From: UBA9655 sp964597045
GTDB lineage: Bacteria; Pseudomonadota; Alphaproteobacteria; UBA9655
Assembly: GCA_964597045.1 (NCBI GenBank)
Contig: CAZQWE010000001.1
Coordinates: forward strand, 264,275-328,274
Length of the DNA stretch: 64,000 nucleotides
Direction: 5' to 3'
Shown one piece after another: positions 17,891 to 25,597 of this stretch. The position numbers and the translations under genes were made by a program. Each line of letters opens with the position of its first letter. Position 1 is the stretch's first letter. A model generated the notes under the pieces. The model saw only the letters and a program-made list of their open reading frames with translations. It searched no databases and was not told the origin of the DNA.

Positions 17891-17951
17891 GCCTTCGCCC
17901 TTACGGGCTACGGCTGGCAGGCCAGCCGGAGACTGTTAGGGCGGAGGCTGG
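17888..17951 (+). repeat. Palindromic element fused to the tRNA-Pro(UGG) 3' end
   Basis: CCAGCCTTCGCCCT (17888-17901) is matched by the near-complementary AGGGCGGAGGCTGG (17938-17951), with one mismatch. A second perfect 8-bp hairpin lies inside (CGGCTGGC/GCCAGCCG at 911-918 and 921-928 of this kilobase). The outer arm starts with the CCA of the tRNA. Similar sequences follow the other two tRNAs in the window. It could act in tRNA 3' processing or termination, or be a selfish element that uses the tRNA end. No T tract follows directly. Confidence 0.7.
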
Positions 17952-18061
17952 GGTCTTTCGGACTTTCCCAATTAAGAAGGCACAATCCACTTAACACTAG
18001 AACTTTATTGATTCTTTTAAGCATTAATCTATTATCCATGTATAATTTGAGGTGAATGATT

Positions 18062-18952
18062 ATGATATCTTACCCTGTTTATCGTGGAATGGCAGCTATG
18101 ATTTTGTCTGTCTTTTTCTATAGTATCAATGATGCTCTTCTTAAATGGCTTGCGGGAACTTACCACCCCATGCAAATCATATTTTGCCGTTCTTTTTTTA
18201 CAATTCTCCCCCTCCTAGCCTATGCTCTTTACAAAGGATCATGGGAGAGCTTTAAGACAAAAAACTATCGCTACCAAATCCTCAGAGCCTTTATTGCTGC
18301 TCTTTCTGTACCTCTTTACATCTATGCTTATTGGTCCTTGCCCCTTGCTGATGCTTATGCAGTATCTTACGTAGCCCCTCTCTTTATGGCCATTTTTGCG
18401 ATTCCCATCCTGGGTGAAAAAGTATCATCTCATGCTTGGATAGCAATATCAGTTGGGTTTTTAGGAGTGCTGGTGATGATGAGACCTGGAAGCGCTGTAT
18501 TGAGTTTAGGGGGATTCTCCGCCTTTTCAGCAGGTTCGGTATTTGCTCTCTCCTTGGTTATGTCTCGAATGCTCAGCAAGACGGAAACAAACATATCTAT
18601 TACAGCTTGGTTTATGCTGGCCTGTTTTATTATGAGCAGTGTTTTCATGCCATTTGTTTGGATCGAGACAACTTTATATGATTGGTTCTTGTTCGCTGTG
18701 TTAGGCCTGGTTGGCTGCGGCGCTCTTTATACAATTACGTTCGCTTTGAGTCTGGCTCCTGCTTCAATTATTGGGCCTCTTGATTATCTACTCCTCGTTT
18801 TTGGAGCGGTTTTTGGTTATTATATCTGGGGGGATATTCCTGACGAGTATGTTGTCCTGGGCGCCTTTATCCTTGTAGGTAGTGGTCTTTATCTCATTTA
18901 CAATGAAGCTCGAATCAAAGATTTAGAACTTTTACCTGTTGTTGAGGAGTAG
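18062..18952 (+). CDS. DMT-superfamily (EamA) transporter
   Basis: About 296 residues with ten predicted membrane helices in two EamA repeats. Repeat one includes MAAMILSVFFYSINDALLKW and LRAFIAALSVPLYIYAYWSL. Repeat two includes the region of GLVGCGALYTITFALSLAPA and a last helix near VVLGAFILVGSGLYLIY. YSINDALLKWLAGTYHP and the following FCRSFF resemble the drug/metabolite exporters that include rickettsial S-adenosylmethionine carriers. The substrate is not determinable from sequence. The frame opens at 18056, but GAGGTG sits only 3 bases before that ATG and 9 before the ATG at 18062, so the latter is preferred. The 3' end overlaps the convergent zinc-finger gene by 55 bases. Confidence 0.8.
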   Translation: MISYPVYRGMAAMILSVFFYSINDALLKWLAGTYHPMQIIFCRSFFTILPLLAYALYKGSWESFKTKNYRYQILRAFIAALSVPLYIYAYWSLPLADAYAVSYVAPLFMAIFAIPILGEKVSSHAWIAISVGFLGVLVMMRPGSAVLSLGGFSAFSAGSVFALSLVMSRMLSKTETNISITAWFMLACFIMSSVFMPFVWIETTLYDWFLFAVLGLVGCGALYTITFALSLAPASIIGPLDYLLLVFGAVFGYYIWGDIPDEYVVLGAFILVGSGLYLIYNEARIKDLELLPVVEE

Positions 18953-19107
18953 CCCTTCTTGATGAAACATTTGCTGCAATAGGGGCAAATAACTTTTTCT
19001 TCTTTTCCCAGGTTTAAATAAATGGCTGGATGTCCGAGTGGCTCTCCTCCACCATCACATTTGACAACGGTTTCCTTTGTTTCAATAATTTCAAACTGTG
19101 TTGCCAT
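18898..19107 (-). CDS. zf-CHCC zinc-finger protein (complex I NDUFS6-like)
   Basis: The 69-residue protein contains CDGGGEPLGHPAIYLNLG followed by VICPYCSKCFI, giving the Cys-His-Cys-Cys zinc-binding pattern of the zf-CHCC family. In mitochondria the related NDUFS6 subunit stabilises NADH:quinone oxidoreductase, and alphaproteobacteria carry small stand-alone versions like this one. GGGAGAT precedes the ATG by 8 bases. Its last 55 bases overlap the end of the EamA gene on the other strand, so its C-terminal residues after KKGYSS may be unconstrained. A complex I role is inference from the family. Confidence 0.85.
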   Translation of the reverse strand: MATQFEIIETKETVVKCDGGGEPLGHPAIYLNLGKEEKVICPYCSKCFIKKGYSSTTGKSSKSLIRASL

Positions 19108-19137
19108 ACTAAATATCTCCCTATGCTATATTGAAAG

Positions 19138-19227
19138 CCCGCCTTCGCCAAGGCTTCATCGGGCAGCCTTCTCACTGACCTGCTCCAGCTGGCTTGTCAG
19201 CCGTTGCAGCGTAGCTGCGGAGGCTGG
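19138..19227 (-). repeat. Palindromic element adjoining the tRNA-Arg 3' end
   Basis: Read on the minus strand from the tRNA, the sequence begins CCAGCCTCCGCAGCTACG. It continues with an ACGGCTG...CAAGCCAGC segment that parallels the inner hairpin of the element at 17888. It ends with GCCTTGGCGAAGGCGGGC, which pairs with itself. The CCA of the tRNA forms its first three bases, as in the elements at 17888 and 60080. The copies have diverged, so homology is judged by shared start, length and inner hairpin. Confidence 0.6.
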
Positions 19228-19301
19228 CGCGCCCGAAGGGATTCGAACCCCTGGCCTTTGCCTCCGGAGGGCAACGCTCTATCCAGCTGAGCTACGGGCG
19301 C
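19225..19301 (-). tRNA. tRNA-Arg (anticodon CCG)
   Basis: A 77-base cloverleaf on the minus strand. The acceptor is GCGCCCG/CGGGCGC with discriminator G and encoded CCA. The D-arm is GCTCAGCTGGATAGAGC, the anticodon stem TTGCC/GGCAA with loop CTCCGGA (anticodon CCG), and the T-arm carries GGTTCGAATCC. It decodes CGG. Confidence 0.97.
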
Positions 19302-19380
19302 ATCGTCTTTTGTTTTTTATTCAGTTAACAGTAAACTACATAAAAAACAACCTTTCTGAGATTTCACGACTTACGTAAAA

Positions 19381-19413
19381 AAAAACCACTCTCCTCTCGA
19401 AGAGTGGTTTTTT
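19381..19413 (-). terminator. Rho-independent terminator downstream of cspA
   Basis: AACCACTCT (384-392) and AGAGTGGTT (401-409) of 19 kb form a 9-bp stem, extendable through flanking A and T runs, with an 8-base loop. On the minus strand the stem is followed by a run of nine T residues. It lies 20 bases after the cspA stop, and T residues on the other side make it possibly bidirectional. Confidence 0.85.
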
Positions 19414-19432
19414 ATAAAATCACCTAGGTAAT

Positions 19433-19639
19433 TTAGGAAACGAGCTTCAAGTTCGTTGCTGAAGTCTTACCTTTGTTTGTCGTGAGTTCAAAAGAAACCT
19501 TTTGACCTTCGTTTAACTTGGCAATTCCAGAACGCTCCAGTTCCGTAATGTGAACAAACACATCCTTAGAACCATCGTCAACTTGAATAAATCCGTACCC
19601 TTTTGTGGGGTTAAACCATTTTACCGTACCGTTTTGCAT
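19433..19639 (-). CDS. cspA: Cold-shock domain protein, CspA family
   Basis: The 68-residue product is a single cold-shock domain: MQNGTVKWFNPTKGYGFI carries the RNP1-type motif KGYGFI, and KDVFVHI is RNP2. The family binds single-stranded RNA and acts as an RNA chaperone and antiterminator. The frame could extend 20 codons upstream. The ATG at 19639, with AAGGA spaced 9 bases before it, gives the universal CspA start and is chosen. A terminator follows directly. Symbol cspA names the family; which paralogue this is cannot be told. Confidence 0.93.
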   Translation of the reverse strand: MQNGTVKWFNPTKGYGFIQVDDGSKDVFVHITELERSGIAKLNEGQKVSFELTTNKGKTSATNLKLVS

Positions 19640-19949
19640 ATCTCTTTCCTTTAGATAGTCGTTAAAAAATTGAGTTAATTGAGACACGTAAAAATTCAAC
19701 CCCGGTCGAAGTTATTTTCAAATGGAGGAGCTGGGGTAAGAAGAAGAAGGCAGAATGGTCTATCTTAGTTTCTTACGCAGAGCACTTCATCTCTACGGTT
19801 TCATTCCTTAAAAAGTATTAAACTCAATCCTAATATAAGCTTTTTATTTGAAAAAGCAACCCTTTAAGATTCAGAAAAAACAATATGACAAAGGATAAGT
19901 GAGCAACGAGTGCTCACCTATACCTATCCACAAGAGGAATCGAATGAAT
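19640..19949 (-). other. Non-coding stretch upstream of cspA (probable leader)
   Basis: No plausible gene is seen in these 310 bases. They precede cspA and follow the AhpD-like gene on the same strand. Cold-shock genes often have leaders of over 100 bases that fold and change with temperature, so part of this is probably cspA 5' UTR. I did not find a convincing cold-box sequence by eye. Confidence 0.35.
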
Positions 19950-20339
19950 CTACGAAACTTGTCTTACTTTATTCAAAGAATTCCATACTTCAAATGCAGC
20001 ATTAATCTCAGGCCAAATGCTTAGAATTTTACCATATCCAGTAAGGACCGTCATACCAGTAACACAATTTTCTATGTCTGTTTTGCTATAACCCGCACTT
20101 AACAATCCTAAGACTCCTGGTGCCAATTCAAGATTTGCACCTATTCTGTAGTAAAAAGCTGCGAGAGCTATTTCTTTGTCGCTAAACTGAGTTTGTAGTT
20201 TATCTAAAAGCGTCCCATGGGTTTCAAGCATAGCATTTGAAAAAGCTTTGGGACATGCATTAATTTTCTGGAGTAATAATTCCTTAGATGGACCTGCATA
20301 TCTCTCAAGAGCTTTTACACCTTTATCAATGTTTTCCAT
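19950..20339 (-). CDS. Carboxymuconolactone decarboxylase/AhpD-like helical protein
   Basis: This 129-residue, all-helical protein has a C-terminal half (GVLGLLSAGYSKTDIENC then TGMTVLTGYGKILSIWPEI) resembling the CMD/AhpD fold. Only two cysteines exist, and no CxxC peroxidase motif is present, so an alkyl-hydroperoxide reductase activity is unlikely. A binding or decarboxylase-like role cannot be assigned. Some CMD proteins of host-associated bacteria are secreted virulence or stress factors, but there is no signal peptide here. It is a single gene between cspA and ampG. GGGAG is spaced 7 bases before the ATG. Confidence 0.5.
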   Translation of the reverse strand: MENIDKGVKALERYAGPSKELLLQKINACPKAFSNAMLETHGTLLDKLQTQFSDKEIALAAFYYRIGANLELAPGVLGLLSAGYSKTDIENCVTGMTVLTGYGKILSIWPEINAAFEVWNSLNKVRQVS

Positions 20340-20450
20340 TTTAAATCTCCCTTTATTGAAATGAAATTATATAAGTAATTTATAATTTAATTATTTTAAC
20401 ATTATAACATTAATATATTATTAATTATAAACAATATTTTATTATTATTC

Positions 20451-21821
20451 TTAAGACTCTTGAACCGGCCTTAAGAACGATAGTGTTGGGAAATGGTGAG
20501 AGGCGTGGAGTAAAAGAAACAATGCAGGAAGACAAGCAACTGCAGTAAAGGTGAAGAAAAGAGACCACGGTAGTATATCTGCTAAATAACCAGCACCTGC
20601 TGATAACACTATACGCGCCATTGAGCCAAATGAAGAAAGCAAAGCAAAGTGGGTTGCTGTGTGTGGACGACTGCACAAACTTGAAAGATAAGCAATAAAA
20701 GCTGAAGCACCCAACCCACAGGTCAGATTCTCAATACCAACTGTTATCATCAAAACATCAATATTGTAACCTATAAGGGCTTGTATAACAAACATTAAGC
20801 TGGAAAGAATTTGAAGAATAGCACAGAGCATTAAACAAGAAAGAATGCCAACATGATTTAATATAAGCCCACCTAGGAATCCTCCAAAGATCATGGCACT
20901 AATTCCAAATACTTTTGCAACATTCGCAATTTCCACCTTGCTATAGCCTAATTCAACAAGAAAAGGAGTGGTCATGACATTAAGTGTTGTATCGCCAACT
21001 TTATAGAAAAGGATAAAGGCGAGCACGACCCGCCAATCGATTGTATTCAGCAATGACCGTAAGGGTGGATCATAGGTTGCTCGCACCCATTTCAGATAGC
21101 TCGTTATAAAATTATCATCTGTTCTTGCCTCTTGCAGCAATTTCGAAGCTTCTGTGTTCCCTTTAACTCCCTTTAAAGATTTCTTATGGTGTGATTTTAC
21201 TGAGTCAGCCTTTGGTGAAGGACTGAGAAGAGTCGTAACCATACCGACAACCATAAGAGCAGCCATAAGCTCATAAGCCGTTTGCCAAGAATATATCTCA
21301 GCCAAAAAGAGGGCCCCAGCACCGGAGGTCATCATCCCTAATCGGTATCCTAAATAAGATGAGCTCGCAGCTGAGCCTTGTTGATTTTCATCAATGACTT
21401 CAATACGGTAAGCTTCTATTACAATATCCTGTATAGCTGAACACAAAGCGACACCAAAAGCCCATAAGGCAGTCCCAAAAATGTCTTGTGTGGGATTACT
21501 TGATCCTAAGCCTAAGAGCATAAAAATAAGAGACCCCTGAGCCACTAAAGCCCAACTTCGTCTTTGACCCAAGAAACGAGAGAGAATGGGAAGACTCACA
21601 CGATCAACCATAGGCCCCCAAAGAAACTTTAATGTATAGGGGATAGTCACGATAACAAATAAACCGACTGTTGTATTATTAAGACCTGATTCCTTCAACC
21701 AAATGGTAAGCGTTGAAAGCGTGAGCAGGAATGGCAAACCGCTCGAAAATCCATAAAAGAAAATCGACAATATTCGCCGGTCTAAAAAGGCTAGAAAACT
21801 CTGTCGCCAGGATTGAATCAA
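20451..21821 (-). CDS. ampG: AmpG-family muropeptide permease (MFS)
   Basis: The 456-residue product has 12-14 predicted membrane helices. FFYGFSSGLPFLLTLSTLTI, the following WLKESGL, and KFLWGPMVDR match the conserved N-terminus of AmpG permeases, which bring anhydro-muropeptides back into the cytoplasm for peptidoglycan recycling. A hydrophilic loop at about 200-235 separates the two MFS halves. The start is a TTG preceded by AGGTGA 3-8 bases away; I find no better ATG. In host-associated bacteria, AmpG homologues salvage wall fragments and reduce what the host can sense. It is monocistronic and divergent from the Cys-rich gene. Confidence 0.85.
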   Translation of the reverse strand: MIQSWRQSFLAFLDRRILSIFFYGFSSGLPFLLTLSTLTIWLKESGLNNTTVGLFVIVTIPYTLKFLWGPMVDRVSLPILSRFLGQRRSWALVAQGSLIFMLLGLGSSNPTQDIFGTALWAFGVALCSAIQDIVIEAYRIEVIDENQQGSAASSSYLGYRLGMMTSGAGALFLAEIYSWQTAYELMAALMVVGMVTTLLSPSPKADSVKSHHKKSLKGVKGNTEASKLLQEARTDDNFITSYLKWVRATYDPPLRSLLNTIDWRVVLAFILFYKVGDTTLNVMTTPFLVELGYSKVEIANVAKVFGISAMIFGGFLGGLILNHVGILSCLMLCAILQILSSLMFVIQALIGYNIDVLMITVGIENLTCGLGASAFIAYLSSLCSRPHTATHFALLSSFGSMARIVLSAGAGYLADILPWSLFFTFTAVACLPALFLLLHASHHFPTLSFLRPVQES

Positions 21822-21956
21822 TGGTCACCTAACAAATTGTTCATATTACTATATCATAGATAATCATATGTTAAAGATTTATTAAGAGGTATCACACACC
21901 ATTAACGACTTATTATCAATTTAAATGCTATAATTATATATATTTTGGAGGGTGAT

Positions 21957-22220
21957 ATGTCTAATTATGTAACAAATATTTTATGTATAGGTTTCCTTTT
22001 ATTTGCAACTGAACAGACGGCTTTTGGCTTTGATCTCAAACAATGTAAAGATACGTGCAACAAAGAAGCTTGCGTAGGCCTTGACCAAAAGACGTGTGAA
22101 ACTGCAGTCTATAAGTGTGTGAAGAAGTGCTATTCAACTTGTGAGACCGATGTCTGCAAAGGTGATATTGATTGTATTCTCGATAAATGCAGTGAAAAAA
22201 GAATCTCAGCGGAAAGTTGA
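21957..22220 (+). CDS. Small secreted cysteine-rich protein
   Basis: An 87-residue product with a signal peptide (about residues 1-25, hydrophobic core NILCIGFLLFATEQ), followed by a compact region of about 50 residues with ten cysteines. Their spacing is regular: CKDTC, CVKKC and CYSTC give C-x3-C pairs, with CETDVC and CKGDIDC further on. No known fold is recognised. Disulfide-stabilised or metal-binding functions are both possible, and the periplasmic DsbB encoded at 33.7 kb shows oxidative folding exists. GGAGGG sits 5 bases before the ATG; the frame to 21945 would begin with TTG inside that site. The stop falls 2 bases before the convergent mmsB end. Confidence 0.7.
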   Translation: MSNYVTNILCIGFLLFATEQTAFGFDLKQCKDTCNKEACVGLDQKTCETAVYKCVKKCYSTCETDVCKGDIDCILDKCSEKRISAES

Positions 22221-22222
22221 TC

Positions 22223-23107
22223 TCAGCTATTCTTCCCTTTTAAGAAGGTCATAATTCCTGAAAAATCTAAAGCCCCTCCCCCATTGTTACAGAATAAGGA
22301 ATAAAGAGCTTGCGCCTCTGCTCCTAATGGAGATGAAGCATTTTTGAGAGAGGCTGCATTTTCCGCAAGTTTGAGATCTTTTAACATCATGTCACTCGTA
22401 AATCCTGCTGCATATTCGCGATTAGCGGGCGAAGTAGGAACAGGCCCGGGGACAGGACAATACTTTGTAATCGACCAACACTGGGCTGAAGATTGGGATG
22501 CGACTTCAAAGAACTTCTTCATATCAAGGCCAAGCTTCTCTGCGAGATTGAAACCTTCACAGACTCCAATCATGGATATCCCAAGAATGAGGTTGTTACA
22601 TATTTTAGCGGCTTGTCCAAGACTTGCGCCACCGCAATGAATGATATTTTTTCCCATGACTTCCAGGTAAGGCTTAAGAGCATTAAAATCAGCTTCCTTC
22701 CCTCCCACCATAAAAGTGAGGGTTGCAGTTTCTGCTCCTCCAACACCCCCTGAGACGGGAGCATCAATTAACCTTAAACCCTTGGACTCTGCTTGCCCGT
22801 GAATAAACTGGGAGGATTCGATATCAATTGTTGAACATTCCGCAATCAGCACATCTTTATTAATATTAGGAAAGATCTCTTCATATGCTGCACGGACGTG
22901 TTTTCCTTCAGGAAGCATGGTGATCACAACACTTACACCCGCAACACAATCCTTGATACTCTGGGCCGTCTTGCCGCCAACATCCTTGAAATCTTTCATT
23001 GCGTTTGGCACGAGATCAAAACCAACAACATTGTGACCAGCTTTAAGTAGGTTTTTTGCCATGGGGAAGCCCATGTGGCCTAACCCCATAAAGGCTATGT
23101 TTGTCAT
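22223..23107 (-). CDS. mmsB: 3-hydroxyisobutyrate dehydrogenase
   Basis: The 294-residue enzyme oxidises 3-hydroxyisobutyrate to methylmalonate semialdehyde with NAD+ in valine breakdown. IAFMGLGHMGFPMAKNLL is the dinucleotide-binding GxGxxG start. LIDAPVSGGVGGAETATL is the beta-hydroxyacid dehydrogenase substrate motif. The catalytic Lys lies in LGQAAKICNNL, and the C-terminal helical domain ends with KDLKLAENAA and GALDFSGI, typical of the HIBADH subgroup. Its start overlaps the hydrolase stop by 4 bases, so the two are translationally coupled. The pairing with the hydrolase makes this assignment firmer than for other members of the superfamily. Confidence 0.93.
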   Translation of the reverse strand: MTNIAFMGLGHMGFPMAKNLLKAGHNVVGFDLVPNAMKDFKDVGGKTAQSIKDCVAGVSVVITMLPEGKHVRAAYEEIFPNINKDVLIAECSTIDIESSQFIHGQAESKGLRLIDAPVSGGVGGAETATLTFMVGGKEADFNALKPYLEVMGKNIIHCGGASLGQAAKICNNLILGISMIGVCEGFNLAEKLGLDMKKFFEVASQSSAQCWSITKYCPVPGPVPTSPANREYAAGFTSDMMLKDLKLAENAASLKNASSPLGAEAQALYSLFCNNGGGALDFSGIMTFLKGKNS

Positions 23108-24141
23108 AGCACTAACTCTCTTTCACCAATGGGTTTAAAATAAGCTTCCACATCACTCTCTTTTATATCTTCTAGTTTTGAAGGTTTCCATCGAGGCAGT
23201 TTATCCTTATCAATCAACAAGGCTCGCACCCCTTCAATAAAATCATGCCCTTTATGAAAAGCCAGCGTAAGCCTAAAATCAACCTTCAACCTTTCTTCAA
23301 AGGAAAGAGGTGGAACGACATATCTGAATAAGTGGAAGATCACACTCAAACTCGTCGGTGATTTAGAAAGAAGCGTATTATAAGTATTCTGGGCAAAAGG
23401 TGATGGATCATTTTTCAAGCTTTCAAATATCTCCTGCAGAGAAGACTTGTCAAAATGATGATTAATTTGATCAAAATGATGTTCCAAAAATCCCTTTTCT
23501 TCCGGAGACTTTTTGTAGTTCTCAAGAATTTGATCGAGGGAACGATCTTCCTGGATTTCATTCTTAAACTGGGTGAGTTGACTTGATGGAATAAAATGGG
23601 TTGCAAGACCCGTCCATAATGAATCGGCAGCATTCATAATAAAGCCAGTGAGTGCAAGATAAAGCCCTACGGAACCAGGAGCATAATTCAGAAATGTTGA
23701 AGCCCCCACATCTGGGAAAAACCCTATGGTGGACTCGGGCATGGCAAGCTTTGCATTTTCCGTCACAATTCGGTGGGACCCGAGGATGGATACGCCGAGT
23801 CCTCCTCCCATAGCAATCCCATCAATCAAGGCTATATAAGGCTTAGGATAATTGTAGATGGTGGAATTGAGCTTATACTCATGTCGGAAGAAGTCTGCTA
23901 CAATTGAATCCTTTCCTTCACTAATGGCAATGGCTGCAGATCGAACATCCCCTCCTGCACAAAATGCCTTACCACCCGCGCTTTGAATGACAACATATCT
24001 AAGAGTTGAATCATTCCCCCATTCGTGAAGAGCATCAGCAATACCGTTAAACATTTTTGAATTCAATGCGTTGAGCGCTTCAGGACGGTTTATCGTGATC
24101 CAACCTATCCCAGAGTCAGTATGAGTAAGCAGAAGACTCAC
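23104..24141 (-). CDS. 3-hydroxyisobutyryl-CoA hydrolase (enoyl-CoA hydratase family)
   Basis: The 345-residue protein is a crotonase-fold enzyme of HIBCH length, well above the 260 of simple hydratases. ITINRPEALNALNSKM, the oxyanion loop FCAGGDVRSAA, DGIAMGGGLGVSILG and MPESTIGFFPDVGASTFL are HIBCH signatures; the E in PES and the D in FPDVG are catalytic-site residues in the family. It releases free 3-hydroxyisobutyrate for mmsB. The start is GTG. The GGGGGGTG stretch that could serve as its ribosome binding site lies just beside the palindromic repeat at 24157. A role as general enoyl-CoA hydratase is less likely given the context. Confidence 0.9.
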   Translation of the reverse strand: MSLLLTHTDSGIGWITINRPEALNALNSKMFNGIADALHEWGNDSTLRYVVIQSAGGKAFCAGGDVRSAAIAISEGKDSIVADFFRHEYKLNSTIYNYPKPYIALIDGIAMGGGLGVSILGSHRIVTENAKLAMPESTIGFFPDVGASTFLNYAPGSVGLYLALTGFIMNAADSLWTGLATHFIPSSQLTQFKNEIQEDRSLDQILENYKKSPEEKGFLEHHFDQINHHFDKSSLQEIFESLKNDPSPFAQNTYNTLLSKSPTSLSVIFHLFRYVVPPLSFEERLKVDFRLTLAFHKGHDFIEGVRALLIDKDKLPRWKPSKLEDIKESDVEAYFKPIGERELVL

Positions 24142-24156
24142 CTTGCACCCCCCACA

Positions 24157-24279
24157 GGCGTCATCCTCGCGAATGCGGGGACCCAGGGCAAAGACTCATT
24201 GCGAAGCAATGTAATAATTACTACTTTCCTTCGGAAAGAGTTGTTTATCCTGGATCCCTGCTTTCGCTGGGATGACGCC
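24157..24279. repeat. Palindromic intergenic element, three-hairpin type, copy A
   Basis: GGCGTCATCCTCGCG at 24157 is matched by the inverted CGCTGGGATGACGCC ending at 24279, with some mismatches. Two inner hairpins lie between: CATTGCGAAGCAATG and TTTCCTTCGGAAA. The same outer arms and both inner hairpins occur in copy B at 28709. It fills the 166-bp gap between the acyl-CoA dehydrogenase stop and the hydrolase start within the valine operon. It would be transcribed and could fold as a cloverleaf affecting mRNA decay or the downstream ribosome binding site. Confidence 0.8.
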
Positions 24280-24307
24280 ACCTGGTAAAATGCTCCATTT
24301 CTAACTA

Positions 24308-25456
24308 TCATTTTACACTCATACCTAAAATTTTCCTCGCAATAATTAGCCGCATGATCTCATTCGTTCCTTCAAGGATCTGGTGAACACGCAAATCCCG
24401 CACATACCGCTCGATCTCATAGTCCTTAATGTATCCATAACCCCCGTGAAGCTGGAGGGCTTCGTTACACACCTTAAATCCGATATCCGTTGCAAAGCGT
24501 TTCGCCATAGCTGATGCCAGTGTTGCCTCCGGATCCTTTTGCTCAAGCTTTCCTGCAGCACGGTGAACCATCAGACGGGCTGCTTCAAGTTCTGTTGCCA
24601 TATCCGCAAGACGAAACTGGAGGGCTTCAAACTCAGCGAGTTTCTTCCCAAACTGGGTGCGTTCCTTCATATAAGCAATGGATTTCTCAAGACAAGCTCG
24701 AGCTCCTCCTAAAGAACATGAGGCTATATTAATCCGTCCACCATCAAGACCTTGCATCGCAATCTTAAAGCCTTGCCCTTCTTCTCCAATTCGATTTGTA
24801 ATGGGAACCTTACAGTTTTGAAAAATGACTGTTGTCGTCGGTTGACTTTTCCACCCCATTTTCTTTTCGGGCTTACCAAAACTCAGACCAGGTGTTCCCT
24901 TTTCAACGACGATAGCAGAGATTCCATTTGGCCCCTCTTCTCCTGTTCTGACCATACAAAGATAGAGATCACTCACCCCTCCTCCCGAAATAAAGGCTTT
25001 TTCACCATTCAGGATGTAATCGTCACCCTCTTTCATAGCCTTAGTTTTAAGGGAAGAGGCATCCGATCCCGAGCTAGGTTCCGTCAAACAATAGCTTGAA
25101 AGGTGCTCCATGGTCATCAGCTTCGGGAGCCATGTCTTGCGTTGCTCCCCGTTCCCAAAACTATCAATCATCCAAGAAACCATATTATGGATTGAAATAT
25201 ACGCAGCCGTTGAAGGACAAGCTGAAGATAACTCTTCAAAAATCAAGGACGCCTCAAGCCTTCCGACCCCTGATCCTCCAAACTCTGGAGATGTATAAAT
25301 CCCTGCAAACCCAAGAGCTGCTGCTTTTCTTAAGGTCTCAACAGGAAAGATACTCTCTTCATCCCAGGTGCCCGCAAAAGGGGCCATTTCCTTTTCAGCA
25401 AATTGACGCGCCGTTTCTTGATAAGCCAACTGGTCTTCTTTAAGTTGATAGTGCAT
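24308..25456 (-). CDS. Acyl-CoA dehydrogenase, probably isobutyryl-CoA dehydrogenase
   Basis: The 382-residue flavoenzyme has all ACAD signatures: SYCLTEPSSGSDASSLKTKA (FAD/substrate motif), INIASCSLGGARACL, RTQFGKKLAEFEALQF, and at the end EALQLHGGYGYIKDYEIER with RVHQILEGTNEIMR, which includes the catalytic Glu of short-chain ACADs. GGAGG sits 5 bases before the ATG at 25456; a longer frame to 25519 is rejected on this basis. The neighbours, HIBCH-type hydrolase and mmsB, suggest isobutyryl-CoA as substrate, which is inference. It is the first gene of a three-gene minus-strand operon. The hydratase step between it and the hydrolase, and mmsA after mmsB, must be encoded elsewhere. Confidence 0.87.
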   Translation of the reverse strand: MHYQLKEDQLAYQETARQFAEKEMAPFAGTWDEESIFPVETLRKAAALGFAGIYTSPEFGGSGVGRLEASLIFEELSSACPSTAAYISIHNMVSWMIDSFGNGEQRKTWLPKLMTMEHLSSYCLTEPSSGSDASSLKTKAMKEGDDYILNGEKAFISGGGVSDLYLCMVRTGEEGPNGISAIVVEKGTPGLSFGKPEKKMGWKSQPTTTVIFQNCKVPITNRIGEEGQGFKIAMQGLDGGRINIASCSLGGARACLEKSIAYMKERTQFGKKLAEFEALQFRLADMATELEAARLMVHRAAGKLEQKDPEATLASAMAKRFATDIGFKVCNEALQLHGGYGYIKDYEIERYVRDLRVHQILEGTNEIMRLIIARKILGMSVK

Positions 25457-25597
25457 GCTACCTCCAAAAAATAAGTATGCCATAAAAATGGAAATCTGGC
25501 TACTAGAGGTATAAATCATTTATGCATTTTAAATAATTCTTGCGTTTTTTTCAGAAAAGGCTATCAATTACTTTATTTTAAATTAAGAGTATACATT

